A DNA stretch of 5,110 bases from NCBI GenBank assembly GCA_902493835.1, contig CABURG010000128.1, positions 1 to 5,110 on the forward strand, written 5' to 3'. The notes under the pieces were generated by a model. That model was not told the DNA's origin, ran no database searches, and saw only the letters and a list, made by a program, of their open reading frames with translations. Each line of letters starts with the position of its first letter. Within the stretch, counting starts at the first letter, position 1. The DNA comes from an uncultured Collinsella sp. GTDB lineage: Bacteria; Actinomycetota; Coriobacteriia; Coriobacteriales; Coriobacteriaceae. Made by a program: the position numbers and the translations under genes. Below are positions 1 to 5,110 of the stretch, piece by piece.

Positions 1-125
1 AAGGAAGGCCCCAATCTACCCGCCACAAAACATCAATCACTGATACCTTACACCTCAACACAACAGGAGCGAAGATTTGCCAATGAGACTGCTTTAAGAT
101 TGCCTTGGGCCAATACGGTCTCAAG

Positions 126-166
126 CTCTTCCTACAAGAGAGTCGGAATCGGACATCTCCTCCGAC
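126..166. repeat. Two further small hairpins beside the long inverted repeat
   Basis: CTCTT (126-130) pairs with AAGAG (136-140) around a five-base loop, and GTCGGA (142-147) pairs with TCCGAC (161-166) around thirteen bases. With the 172-217 stem they make three hairpins in under 100 bases. Each is short and alone could be chance. Confidence 0.4.
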
Positions 167-171
167 GAATC

Positions 172-217
172 TGGCAATCGGGCGATTGAAATATCTTTTT
201 CAACCGCCCGATTGCCA
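172..217 (-). repeat. Long inverted repeat: 20-bp arms, 6-base loop
   Basis: The arms 172-191 and 198-217 are reverse complements except for one pair (185 A against 204 C on the + strand). In minus-strand RNA that pair becomes a G-U wobble, so the stem is fully paired. The six-base loop is TATCTT on the + strand. No run of T follows on either strand, so it is not a standard intrinsic terminator. It may be a structured RNA element or a palindromic intergenic repeat; strand is assigned from the wobble only. Confidence 0.75.
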
Positions 218-304
218 CAATAGATTGGAGCGTCCGCCCGCAAACGACCTCGTTTTACACCCACCAAATCCTTTGCCTTTTGTCGCCTAGGCTAGAATAA
301 TCGC

Positions 305-1063
305 TCATAATAACGCAACCAGCCTGCTCGCTTGAAGAAACCTAAGCCCGTAATGTAGATGTGCAAACTTCCGGACGCCTTGCGCGGCATAGCGCGTATA
401 AACTTCGTCAACCGCCTCAGAAATACCTGAGTATCGCGCCAGGGCAAAAGCATACGACGTCGCCGCCATACCCCGCACCCATTCGGAACGCGGACTAATT
501 GAATAGCTGCACAGTATCATCATACATGCATCTAGACCTGATTCCCCAAGTAGCCGACGTATTGATGCGAGCATCGTGGGTCGCCCCTACGCCATCGTCG
601 TCACCCCTATTAGCAGTATTTAGTGTTTTCCTCTAAATGCGTATCGCCACCCTTAAGAATATGAAGTGTTATATCCAGACCCGATTGTCCCCCATCCCCA
701 ACGAAGGGATAAGGAATCTCATCCGGAATCGGCAGTAACGGAGGATTCACAACGACAAGCGAAAAACATGAGTCATCTCACAGAGGGGAGTAAAGGCTCC
801 CCTCAAGCACCCTAGTTTCGTCATCCAAAGAGTTGATGGCAGTGTTCTTCTTACAAAGGTCGACAACAAAAGGGTTGATTTCTACAGATGTTACATCCAT
901 GCCACAGTTGGTAAGTATCAGGCCCTGTATTCTGGGGCCAGAACACAAATCGAGAGCCTTCCGTGCGCTCTGCGGTGTAAGGCGCCAATCTCAGCAAATC
1001 TGTCCCACAATACTGCGCTGAAGAACAAGACGGAACCCCTGAACCAAACTCCCCTATACCTTT
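305..1063 (-). pseudogene. Decayed class I SAM-dependent methyltransferase (NPP type)
   Basis: Read on the minus strand across frames, this is a recognisable methyltransferase. From 1063 one frame gives AQYCGTDLLRLAPYTAERT. A one-base shift near 961 leads into KALDLCSGPRIQGL (motif I, SAM binding; Arg where Gly is usual), then SVEINPFVVDLCKKN (acidic motif II) and RVLEGSLYSPL. A TGA follows at 780-778. The same frame continues with FSLVVVNPPLLPIP (motif IV, NPPL, typical of N5-glutamine and N6-adenine methyltransferases and relatives), FVGDGGQSGLD and ILKG. A one-base loss near 619-621 moves the reading to ILLIGVTTMA, then TAG at 589-587, then an open stretch from 574 to 305 (SIRRLLGESGLDAC, SYSISPRSEWVRGM, GVRKFAHLHYGLRF). 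Two frameshifts and two stops make a functional product very unlikely. The N-terminal half of the usual longer actinobacterial form is not recognisable. The substrate is unknown. Confidence 0.78.
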
Positions 1064-1238
1064 TTAAGGCTAAGACAGGCAAGTTCACGCACCCGGCATA
1101 TTCCAGAATAACATCCTATTGTTTTAGATGCTCTACAAGCATGAACAGCCGCGAATCGGAAAGATCTTCTAGTTTCGCCCCGACTGACCGCCAAGGGCCA
1201 AAATGGCCTCTCCATCCCCAGGCGACCGGCTCTGGCGC
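1064..1238. other. Short gene-free stretch between pseudogene and repeats
   Basis: No supported gene. It contains a small inverted repeat GGCCA-AAA-TGGCC at 1196-1208. On the minus strand the end of an open frame reads EDLSDSRLFMLVEHLKQ before a TAG at 1118-1116; this is protein-like but unplaced. Confidence 0.4.
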
Positions 1239-1289
1239 GCAGAGAAGTGCCCCCAAGTGCCGGCAGAAAAGGAACGCCCCTAACTGCCG
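1239..1289. repeat. Two diverged tandem repeat units behind the FHA gene
   Basis: Unit 1 is 1239-1262 (24 bases) and unit 2 is 1263-1289 (27 bases). Both begin GCAGA, carry a run of C in the middle followed by (C/T)AA, and end (G/C)TGCCG. They lie directly after the FHA stop codon. They look like part of an intergenic repeat family; the copy number elsewhere cannot be judged here. Confidence 0.6.
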
Positions 1290-1291
1290 GC
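1259..1291 (-). other. Inverted repeat at the FHA stop codon, possible 3' end structure
   Basis: GCCGGCAG (1259-1266) and CTGCCGGC (1284-1291) form an 8-bp GC-rich stem with a 17-base loop that begins at the FHA stop codon. No T-run follows on the minus strand, so intrinsic termination is uncertain; it might instead stabilise the end of the operon mRNA. Confidence 0.45.
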
Positions 1292-2229
1292 TAGAGGGCA
1301 CCGAAGAGAATGGCGTAGGTAGTGGATTCGCCGAGCTTGAGCTCATCGCCGGGATTGAGCTGGGCGGAACGGCCGGGCTCGACCTGAATGCAAACGCGCG
1401 TGGCCCCGTTTACCACCACGGTTCCGTTGGTGGACGACAAGTCCTCGACGTGCCAGATATTTTGAGCATCGCACCAGATATGGGCATGGCGGGCCGAGAC
1501 ATCGTCGCCGACGTCGGTAATATCGCCCTCACCAGTGGCCAGCGCGCCAATCTCAACACCCTGCTCACTCGGCTGAATCCAGCGCGGGGCGCTCACGACA
1601 AAACTGTTTTGCACGCGCAGCAAGCCCAAGGGGTGCGCCGGGGCGGGTTCGCGTTCGCCCGCGGTCATCGACATGCCAAGCGAGCGCGGCGTGGAGGTGC
1701 CTCCGCCACAGGTCGCGTGCGCGTAGTCGATGGCATAGTTCACCGAGGACCGCACATCCGCCGAACAGCCGACGGCGACAAACAGCACCAGCACGGCCTC
1801 GGCGCGCTCGGCAGGCATGAGTTCTGCCGCCTGGGACAGGCGATCGAGCGCGTTGCGATAGAGATTCGTGTCCTGGTGGCACTCTTCGAGCGCGCGTACC
1901 ATCGGTTCACCTGCAGGACCGCACACCATATTGATCACTGCCGTGGAGTCCATGGGATTTCGCTGGCGCAGGGCCAGTTGCGACATAATACGCGCAGCCG
2001 AGGTACCGTATTCGGCAAAGTAGCGCTGCTGAAGCGTGCCGACCGGCGCGCGAACGATAAAGCGGGAAACCCAAGAGCGATCGGCGGCTCGGCTCTGCGG
2101 GCTGCGGCCGTCGGCGAGCGGACGGGACGAAAGCACCAAGCCGCACAGCTCGATATGGCTCAGATGCGCCGCGCGCTTAAAGATGTCAAACATGGCCCCG
2201 CATGGGGTGAGCTCAACTTGAGATGCCAT
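1291..2229 (-). CDS. FHA-domain protein, last gene of the kinase operon
   Basis: A 312-residue protein without signal peptide or membrane segment, so cytoplasmic. The C-terminal part (about 205-311) is an FHA domain, a fold known to bind phosphothreonine peptides. It has SARH at 245-248 (the conserved SxxH), HVEDLSSTNGT at 260-270 (the conserved TNG) and a closing GDELKLG at 293-300. The usual Gly-Arg of the domain start is not seen: around 228-237 the sequence reads GALATGEGDI, with Ala229 where Arg is expected. Residues 1-190 form a domain I do not recognise, probably largely helical (QAAELMPAERAEAVLVLFVAV at 133-153), joined by a Gly/Thr/Pro-rich linker at about 174-200. The gene starts 3 bases after the kinase stop and has a good ribosome binding site, so it is co-transcribed. 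It is probably a reader, adaptor or substrate of the kinase; that role is inferred from gene order and the FHA fold. Confidence 0.92.
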   Translation of the reverse strand: MASQVELTPCGAMFDIFKRAAHLSHIELCGLVLSSRPLADGRSPQSRAADRSWVSRFIVRAPVGTLQQRYFAEYGTSAARIMSQLALRQRNPMDSTAVINMVCGPAGEPMVRALEECHQDTNLYRNALDRLSQAAELMPAERAEAVLVLFVAVGCSADVRSSVNYAIDYAHATCGGGTSTPRSLGMSMTAGEREPAPAHPLGLLRVQNSFVVSAPRWIQPSEQGVEIGALATGEGDITDVGDDVSARHAHIWCDAQNIWHVEDLSSTNGTVVVNGATRVCIQVEPGRSAQLNPGDELKLGESTTYAILFGAL

Positions 2230-2232
2230 GAC

Positions 2233-4077
2233 CTAGGCCTCCTTGGTCGTAGAAATAGAATCGGACGATACTTCGACAGGTCCGCCAAAAGTACGGGCAG
2301 CTGCGGCTCCACCGGCAAGCGGAGTCGCCATCTGGGCTTTTGTGCGTCGCGGTGCCGAAACGGGAAGTTCAAAGGCAAAGCCCATCGCAAGCAAAAACCA
2401 CGTAAGCGTATAGGTTGCAACCAGAGCGGCAACAAGGCCGCCCATCACGGCGCGTTGGGAAAATACGCTACATGCAGCCACAACCAGCACCGGAACCTCG
2501 CAGGCAGAAAGCGCAAGCACACCCTGCAGGAAGCCCGAGCGCCGATCGCGCGCAAGTGCCCCCGCGGTAACGCCGGCTATGCCTGGCAGCGCCAACGCCA
2601 GTGCGGCAATAATACCCGGTAGCGACCCAGACCACACGAGCGATCCCAAAGTCGCCGTCACGCGAGCGCCCGACGCCAGCAGTGCGGCCGAAACCACGAC
2701 CACAGCCCAAACCACGCCACAGACGACCGTCGCGCCGACCATCAGCGCGCGACGAACCGCGCGGCCAGACGCATCCATGGGGCACGGCGTGAGCGGCTCG
2801 CCGCGGAGCGAACGACCGACATTTTGCGCATAGTGGTCACAAAACGCCGAGAGCGCCGCCTCGACCGCCGCCGGCTCGGGACGGTCTTTTTGATGGCTGG
2901 ACAGACAGGCCATCACCACGTCGAACAGCTGGACATCGACAAACGCCAGCGCATCGCGTAGCTCTTCGGAATCCGGCTCAAGCCCTAGCTGCTGGGCCTG
3001 CTCGGCCGCGGCGAGCGCCACATCGGGCTCACGACGAAGCAGCTGAGTCAAATCACAACCGGGCGCATGGACACCAATGGGATAGTCGGGCCGCGTGTCC
3101 ATCTTGAGACGATAGGGGCTGGCGATGTCGCGCGTCTTTTTGCGCGAACCCGAGGTGCCCGAAGTGCCCGGCGCGGCTTCGTATGGCGCGACGCCGGCAA
3201 TGAGCTCGTAAACCGTGCTTGCCGCGGCATAGACGTCGATCGCCGGCGACATACGCAAAGCGCGCAGGTCGGGAATATCGTCGGTGAGCATCTCGGGCGG
3301 GGCATAGGCAACCGTCGCGCGACGCAGCGTGGCATAACGCTCCGTAAACGACGCCTTGCCGCCGGTACCGGCCACGGCCGACGCAGGCTCGAGCGCCAGC
3401 GACGAGCCAAAGTCGATCAGGCACAGGTCAAAGGTGCCCTCGGCAAGCTGTCGGTCAAGCGGCAGGCGCGTCGTACGCACCATAATATTAGCGGGCGAGA
3501 TATCGCGATGGACAAAGCCCTCGCCCACCAGGCTCATACGGCAGAGCAGATCGAACAGGTCGCGACCCAGACGCGCCGCCACAAGCGGCGACAGGCGTCC
3601 GGCATCGTCCACGGCAAGTCGCGAACGCAAGCGGGCAAGCGTCTCGCCCTCGACCCATTCCATGACAATTGCAGGCACACCGTCGACCTCGCCCCAGCCA
3701 TAGAGGCGGGGAAAGCCCTTGAGGCCCGAAAGGGCGCGATGGCATTCGTATTCCTCGCGAAACGCTGCCTTGAACTTGGCGATCAGCGCCTCGTGAGCGG
3801 CATCGTCGTCGAACTCATCGCGCGCCGGCAAGATGAGCTGCTTGAGTGCCACGGCCTCGCCTTGGGCGTTGACGGCACGCGTCACGCGGCCGATACCGCC
3901 ACGGCGCATGGTGGCATCGTCGGCAAACAGCATCGTAAAACGACGCAGATAGGCAGGCAGTTCGTCCTGACCGAGCGCAATGGCCGGCTCAAACCCGTCG
4001 ACACGCGCAAGGCGCAGGCCGACCATGGGATCGCGACCGAGCGATTGTGGTGTGGTGGATGCAAGATCGGTCATCAT
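2233..4077 (-). CDS. Hanks-type Ser/Thr protein kinase with C-terminal membrane segments
   Basis: A 614-residue eukaryotic-like kinase that should transfer phosphate from ATP to Ser/Thr of partner proteins at the inner face of the membrane. Visible kinase motifs, in order: a degenerate glycine loop RGGIGRV at 59-65, VALK with the ATP-binding Lys79, a likely helix-C Glu108 or 109, catalytic HRDISPAN with Asp192 and Asn197, IDFG with Asp222, APPE at 259-262, DVY at 281-283 and RP at 399-400. All catalytic residues are present, so it should be active. Between the DVY region and the final Arg399 lies an unusually long insert (about 300-385), partly Ser/Gly and then Glu/Ala/Leu-rich. Residues 443-570 hold about four hydrophobic segments (near 443-468, 482-507, 518-540, 545-570), then a polar tail. 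There are no PASTA repeats and no single-pass receptor layout as in PknB. The start overlaps the previous stop (ATGA); a second ATG follows directly. No Shine-Dalgarno sequence is seen, so coupled translation is likely. Confidence 0.95.
   Translation of the reverse strand: MMTDLASTTPQSLGRDPMVGLRLARVDGFEPAIALGQDELPAYLRRFTMLFADDATMRRGGIGRVTRAVNAQGEAVALKQLILPARDEFDDDAAHEALIAKFKAAFREEYECHRALSGLKGFPRLYGWGEVDGVPAIVMEWVEGETLARLRSRLAVDDAGRLSPLVAARLGRDLFDLLCRMSLVGEGFVHRDISPANIMVRTTRLPLDRQLAEGTFDLCLIDFGSSLALEPASAVAGTGGKASFTERYATLRRATVAYAPPEMLTDDIPDLRALRMSPAIDVYAAASTVYELIAGVAPYEAAPGTSGTSGSRKKTRDIASPYRLKMDTRPDYPIGVHAPGCDLTQLLRREPDVALAAAEQAQQLGLEPDSEELRDALAFVDVQLFDVVMACLSSHQKDRPEPAAVEAALSAFCDHYAQNVGRSLRGEPLTPCPMDASGRAVRRALMVGATVVCGVVWAVVVVSAALLASGARVTATLGSLVWSGSLPGIIAALALALPGIAGVTAGALARDRRSGFLQGVLALSACEVPVLVVAACSVFSQRAVMGGLVAALVATYTLTWFLLAMGFAFELPVSAPRRTKAQMATPLAGGAAAARTFGGPVEVSSDSISTTKEA
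2238..2244 (-). promoter_or_regulatory. Ribosome binding site of the FHA gene inside the kinase 3' end
   Basis: AAGGAGG on the minus strand doubles as the Lys-Glu-Ala codons that end the kinase. It lies 8 bases before the ATG at 2229, supporting that start and the operon. Confidence 0.85.
4074..4077 (-). other. ATGA stop/start overlap between membrane protein and kinase genes
   Basis: The TGA of the first gene shares two bases with the ATG of the kinase gene. The bases before it (GCGGCGCTTGCCCT on the minus strand) contain no AGGAGG-like site. Known behaviour of such overlaps is translation by termination and re-initiation, which would tie kinase output to that of its neighbour. Confidence 0.85.
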
Positions 4078-4979
4078 AGGGCAAGCGCCGCCACGTTATT
4101 GTTGAAGTTACCGAGCGCGACGTCATCATCGCCGTAATGGCCGACCCATTGACATAGGTTGGTGTAACAGCCCCACAGATTGGCATACTGCTGATACCAC
4201 TTTGACCGGGGCGAGAATGTCTGACGACCGAACTCGGCTCGAATGACAAACATCTCCCCGACCAGGCTGTCGCACGGTCTGGGATCTCCCGTAGAGTTAT
4301 AGGTCGAGACCACGTCATTGGCACGAGAAACATAGCCGTCGAGCATGTTGTACTTGGTCAGAAGCCAACTGTGAATGCCCTCTTCTTCAGCAGCGGAAAG
4401 GCCACCGGAGTTTGCATCGTTGTCAGTGTTGCCGCCCGTCGAGCCGCCGTTTCCAGACCCTCCGGTAGAGGAACCCGACCCAGAGCCGCCGCCCGAACTC
4501 GATGAATCCGAGCCGGAGCCAGAAGTATCCGAGCTACCGGGCTTTCCGGACTGCTGGGCGTCCTGCTCCTTTTGCTGCTCGACCTTATTCACCGTTGCCG
4601 CCACGCTATTGTTGGACAACCGATCGATGATCTTGGTGTTGGTGAGCACGATGGTTTTGCCATTGGCAAGCGTGACTTCGTTGTCCGGGGCCTCGGCGCC
4701 GTCCGCACCGTCGGTGCCAAACACAATATGCGCGACCACACTTGCCCAAGCATATCCAGTCGTGGTACCCAGATCACTTTTGACCTCATGCCCCACACGC
4801 GGTTCGCGTGCGGCATGCGCCTGCATCATGGACGGCACGGTCATGCCATAGGCAGAAACGCCAGCTATGACCAGCACCAGCGAGCACAATAGCAGTGCGT
4901 ACGCCCGCGGCGCCAAGCCCAGTCGGCGTCGCATGCGCACCGCGGCGCCGCGCTTTGTCTGAGTGCCACCGGGCCGCAT
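4074..4979 (-). CDS. Membrane-anchored protein with Ser/Gly-rich linker and unrecognised C-terminal domain
   Basis: I do not recognise a family. With the ATG at 4979 the product is 301 residues. A basic N-terminus (residues 9-20, with RMRRR) is followed by one hydrophobic segment at about 26-46, so it is a signal anchor or a signal peptide; possible cleavage sites follow VSA (41-43) or AHA (54-56). Residues 60-140 form a short domain (with GKTIVLTNTKIIDRL). Residues 143-193 are almost entirely Ser, Gly, Asp, Asn and Thr, a typical flexible extracytoplasmic linker. Residues 195-301 are a compact domain, probably helical, with three cysteines (236, 271, 276) and several aromatic residues. I chose this start because GGAGGAG lies 5 bases upstream; the longer reading from GTG at 5003 starts inside a hairpin and lacks such a site. 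First gene of the operon; its stop overlaps the kinase start. A sensor or envelope partner of the kinase is inference. Existence of the gene is sure, its function is not. Confidence 0.88.
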   Translation of the reverse strand: MRPGGTQTKRGAAVRMRRRLGLAPRAYALLLCSLVLVIAGVSAYGMTVPSMMQAHAAREPRVGHEVKSDLGTTTGYAWASVVAHIVFGTDGADGAEAPDNEVTLANGKTIVLTNTKIIDRLSNNSVAATVNKVEQQKEQDAQQSGKPGSSDTSGSGSDSSSSGGGSGSGSSTGGSGNGGSTGGNTDNDANSGGLSAAEEEGIHSWLLTKYNMLDGYVSRANDVVSTYNSTGDPRPCDSLVGEMFVIRAEFGRQTFSPRSKWYQQYANLWGCYTNLCQWVGHYGDDDVALGNFNNNVAALAL

Positions 4980-4984
4980 GCGTT

Positions 4985-4991
4985 CTCCTCC
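4985..4991 (-). promoter_or_regulatory. Strong ribosome binding site of the first operon gene
   Basis: On the minus strand the sequence is GGAGGAG, followed by five bases and then ATG at 4979. It is the best anti-16S match in the leader and fixes the start 24 bases downstream of the alternative GTG at 5003. Confidence 0.85.
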
Positions 4992-4997
4992 AATCAG

Positions 4998-5020
4998 AAC
5001 CACCCTTAAAAAGGGTGGTT
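4998..5020. promoter_or_regulatory. Perfect 10-bp stem-loop directly upstream of the operon
   Basis: AACCACCCTT (4998-5007) and AAGGGTGGTT (5011-5020) are exact reverse complements around AAA. On the minus strand the hairpin ends 6 bases before the GGAGGAG ribosome binding site and no T-run follows. On the + strand the moderately T-rich TGCTCTT follows. It could be an operator or leader hairpin of the operon, or a terminator for a transcript that is not visible here. Confidence 0.65.
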
Positions 5021-5028
5021 TGCTCTTA

Positions 5029-5039
5029 GGGTATAACCC
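5029..5039 (-). promoter_or_regulatory. Weak candidate -10 element or small palindrome
   Basis: On the minus strand GGGTTATACCC contains TATACC, a possible -10 box about 50 bases before the operon start. No good -35 box stands at 16-18 bases (TTTAGA is about 22 bases away). The element is also a palindrome with four-base arms, so an operator is another reading. Confidence 0.2.
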
Positions 5040-5110
5040 ACGGGCCCCGGGCTCGCGTCTAAAGGCGCGGGCCCGGACTTCGTCCAGGCCTAGTGCATCT
5101 TGACCCGTGG
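5038..5110. other. Nested GC-rich inverted repeats in the operon leader
   Basis: Outer arms CCACGGG (5038-5044) and CCCGTGG (5104-5110) enclose an 11-bp stem (5047-5057 with 5066-5076, one T-G pair on the + strand) and a small overlapping hairpin GGAC-TTC-GTCC (5075-5085). The outer stem reaches the window edge and may extend beyond it. This could be a structured leader or the end of an upstream gene region; no function is assigned. Confidence 0.5.

Larger units (their letters stand above)
1..304. other. Gene-free stretch with hairpins
   Basis: I see no credible gene. The one open frame on the + strand (105-290) has no recognisable domain, no ribosome binding site and runs through the hairpin cluster. 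TGAGACTG (84-91) and CGGTCTCA (116-123) form another weak stem with one G-T pair. A short palindrome GCCTAGGC lies at 285-292, just after the pseudogene end on the minus strand. Confidence 0.5.

Noticed and set aside
172..217. Intrinsic terminator
   Set aside because: The stem is strong but no T-run follows on either strand, and the arms are longer than usual for terminators.
305..574. 89-residue open frame as an independent small gene
   Set aside because: Its sequence continues the methyltransferase remnant upstream through a frameshift and a stop; no ribosome binding site precedes its ATG.
833..1021. 62-codon open frame on the + strand
   Set aside because: Antisense to the clear motif I region of the methyltransferase remnant and without recognisable features.
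1..1290. CRISPR array or transposon ends in the left region
   Set aside because: The only repeats are two diverged adjacent units and single hairpins; there is no regular spacing, transposase remnant or target duplication visible.
1141..2622. Long 493-codon open frame on the + strand
   Set aside because: It is antisense to the FHA and kinase genes, is very rich in Arg, His and Gly with no domain, and is expected from GC-rich codon bias on the other strand.
3067..4137. 356-codon open frame on the + strand
   Set aside because: Antisense shadow of the kinase gene, whose motifs are complete on the minus strand; no ribosome binding site or domain here.
4375..4851. Proline/glutamate-rich open frame on the + strand
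   Set aside because: The Pro/Glu richness is only the reverse complement of the Ser/Gly linker codons of the membrane protein gene.
4980..5003. GTG start eight codons upstream for the first gene
   Set aside because: It lies within the stem-loop, lacks a ribosome binding site, and the ATG at 4979 has GGAGGAG at good spacing.
5038..5110. tRNA-like cloverleaf (73 bases, 7-bp outer stem)
   Set aside because: Length and outer stem fit by chance, but there is no T-arm GGTTCGAATCC-like sequence, no D-arm and no proper anticodon arm on either strand.

Overview
The window looks like a stretch of chromosome from a high-GC, host-associated actinobacterium. Coding style and protein character remind me of the Coriobacteriia (Collinsella-like), but no marker gene in the window proves this.

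Right and middle part (about 1291-4979): three genes lie tightly packed on the minus strand and almost certainly form one operon. In order of transcription they are a membrane-anchored protein with a long Ser/Gly-rich linker and an extracytoplasmic C-terminal domain (4074-4979), a Hanks-type Ser/Thr protein kinase with about four C-terminal membrane segments (2233-4077), and a cytoplasmic protein with a C-terminal FHA (phosphothreonine-recognition) domain (1291-2229). The first two genes overlap by ATGA with no evident ribosome binding site for the second, which suggests translational coupling. The third starts 3 bases after the kinase stop and has its ribosome binding site inside the last kinase codons. 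The simplest reading is a small signalling module: an envelope-exposed partner, a membrane kinase and an FHA reader or substrate. The signal and the output are unknown.

Upstream of the operon (about 4980-5110) is a GC-rich leader with a perfect 10-bp stem-loop just before the first ribosome binding site and further nested inverted repeats reaching the window edge. No other gene is visible there.

Left part (1-1290): this stretch is visibly less GC-rich and holds no intact gene. Between about 305 and 1063 the minus strand carries a decayed class I SAM-dependent methyltransferase. It retains motif I (DLCSGP) and an NPPL motif, and it is broken by two single-base frameshifts and two in-frame stops. 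Next to the operon, at 1239-1291, are two diverged tandem repeat units that also form an inverted repeat. At 126-217 lies a run of three successive hairpins, the largest with 20-bp arms that pair fully only in minus-strand RNA, through one G-U wobble.
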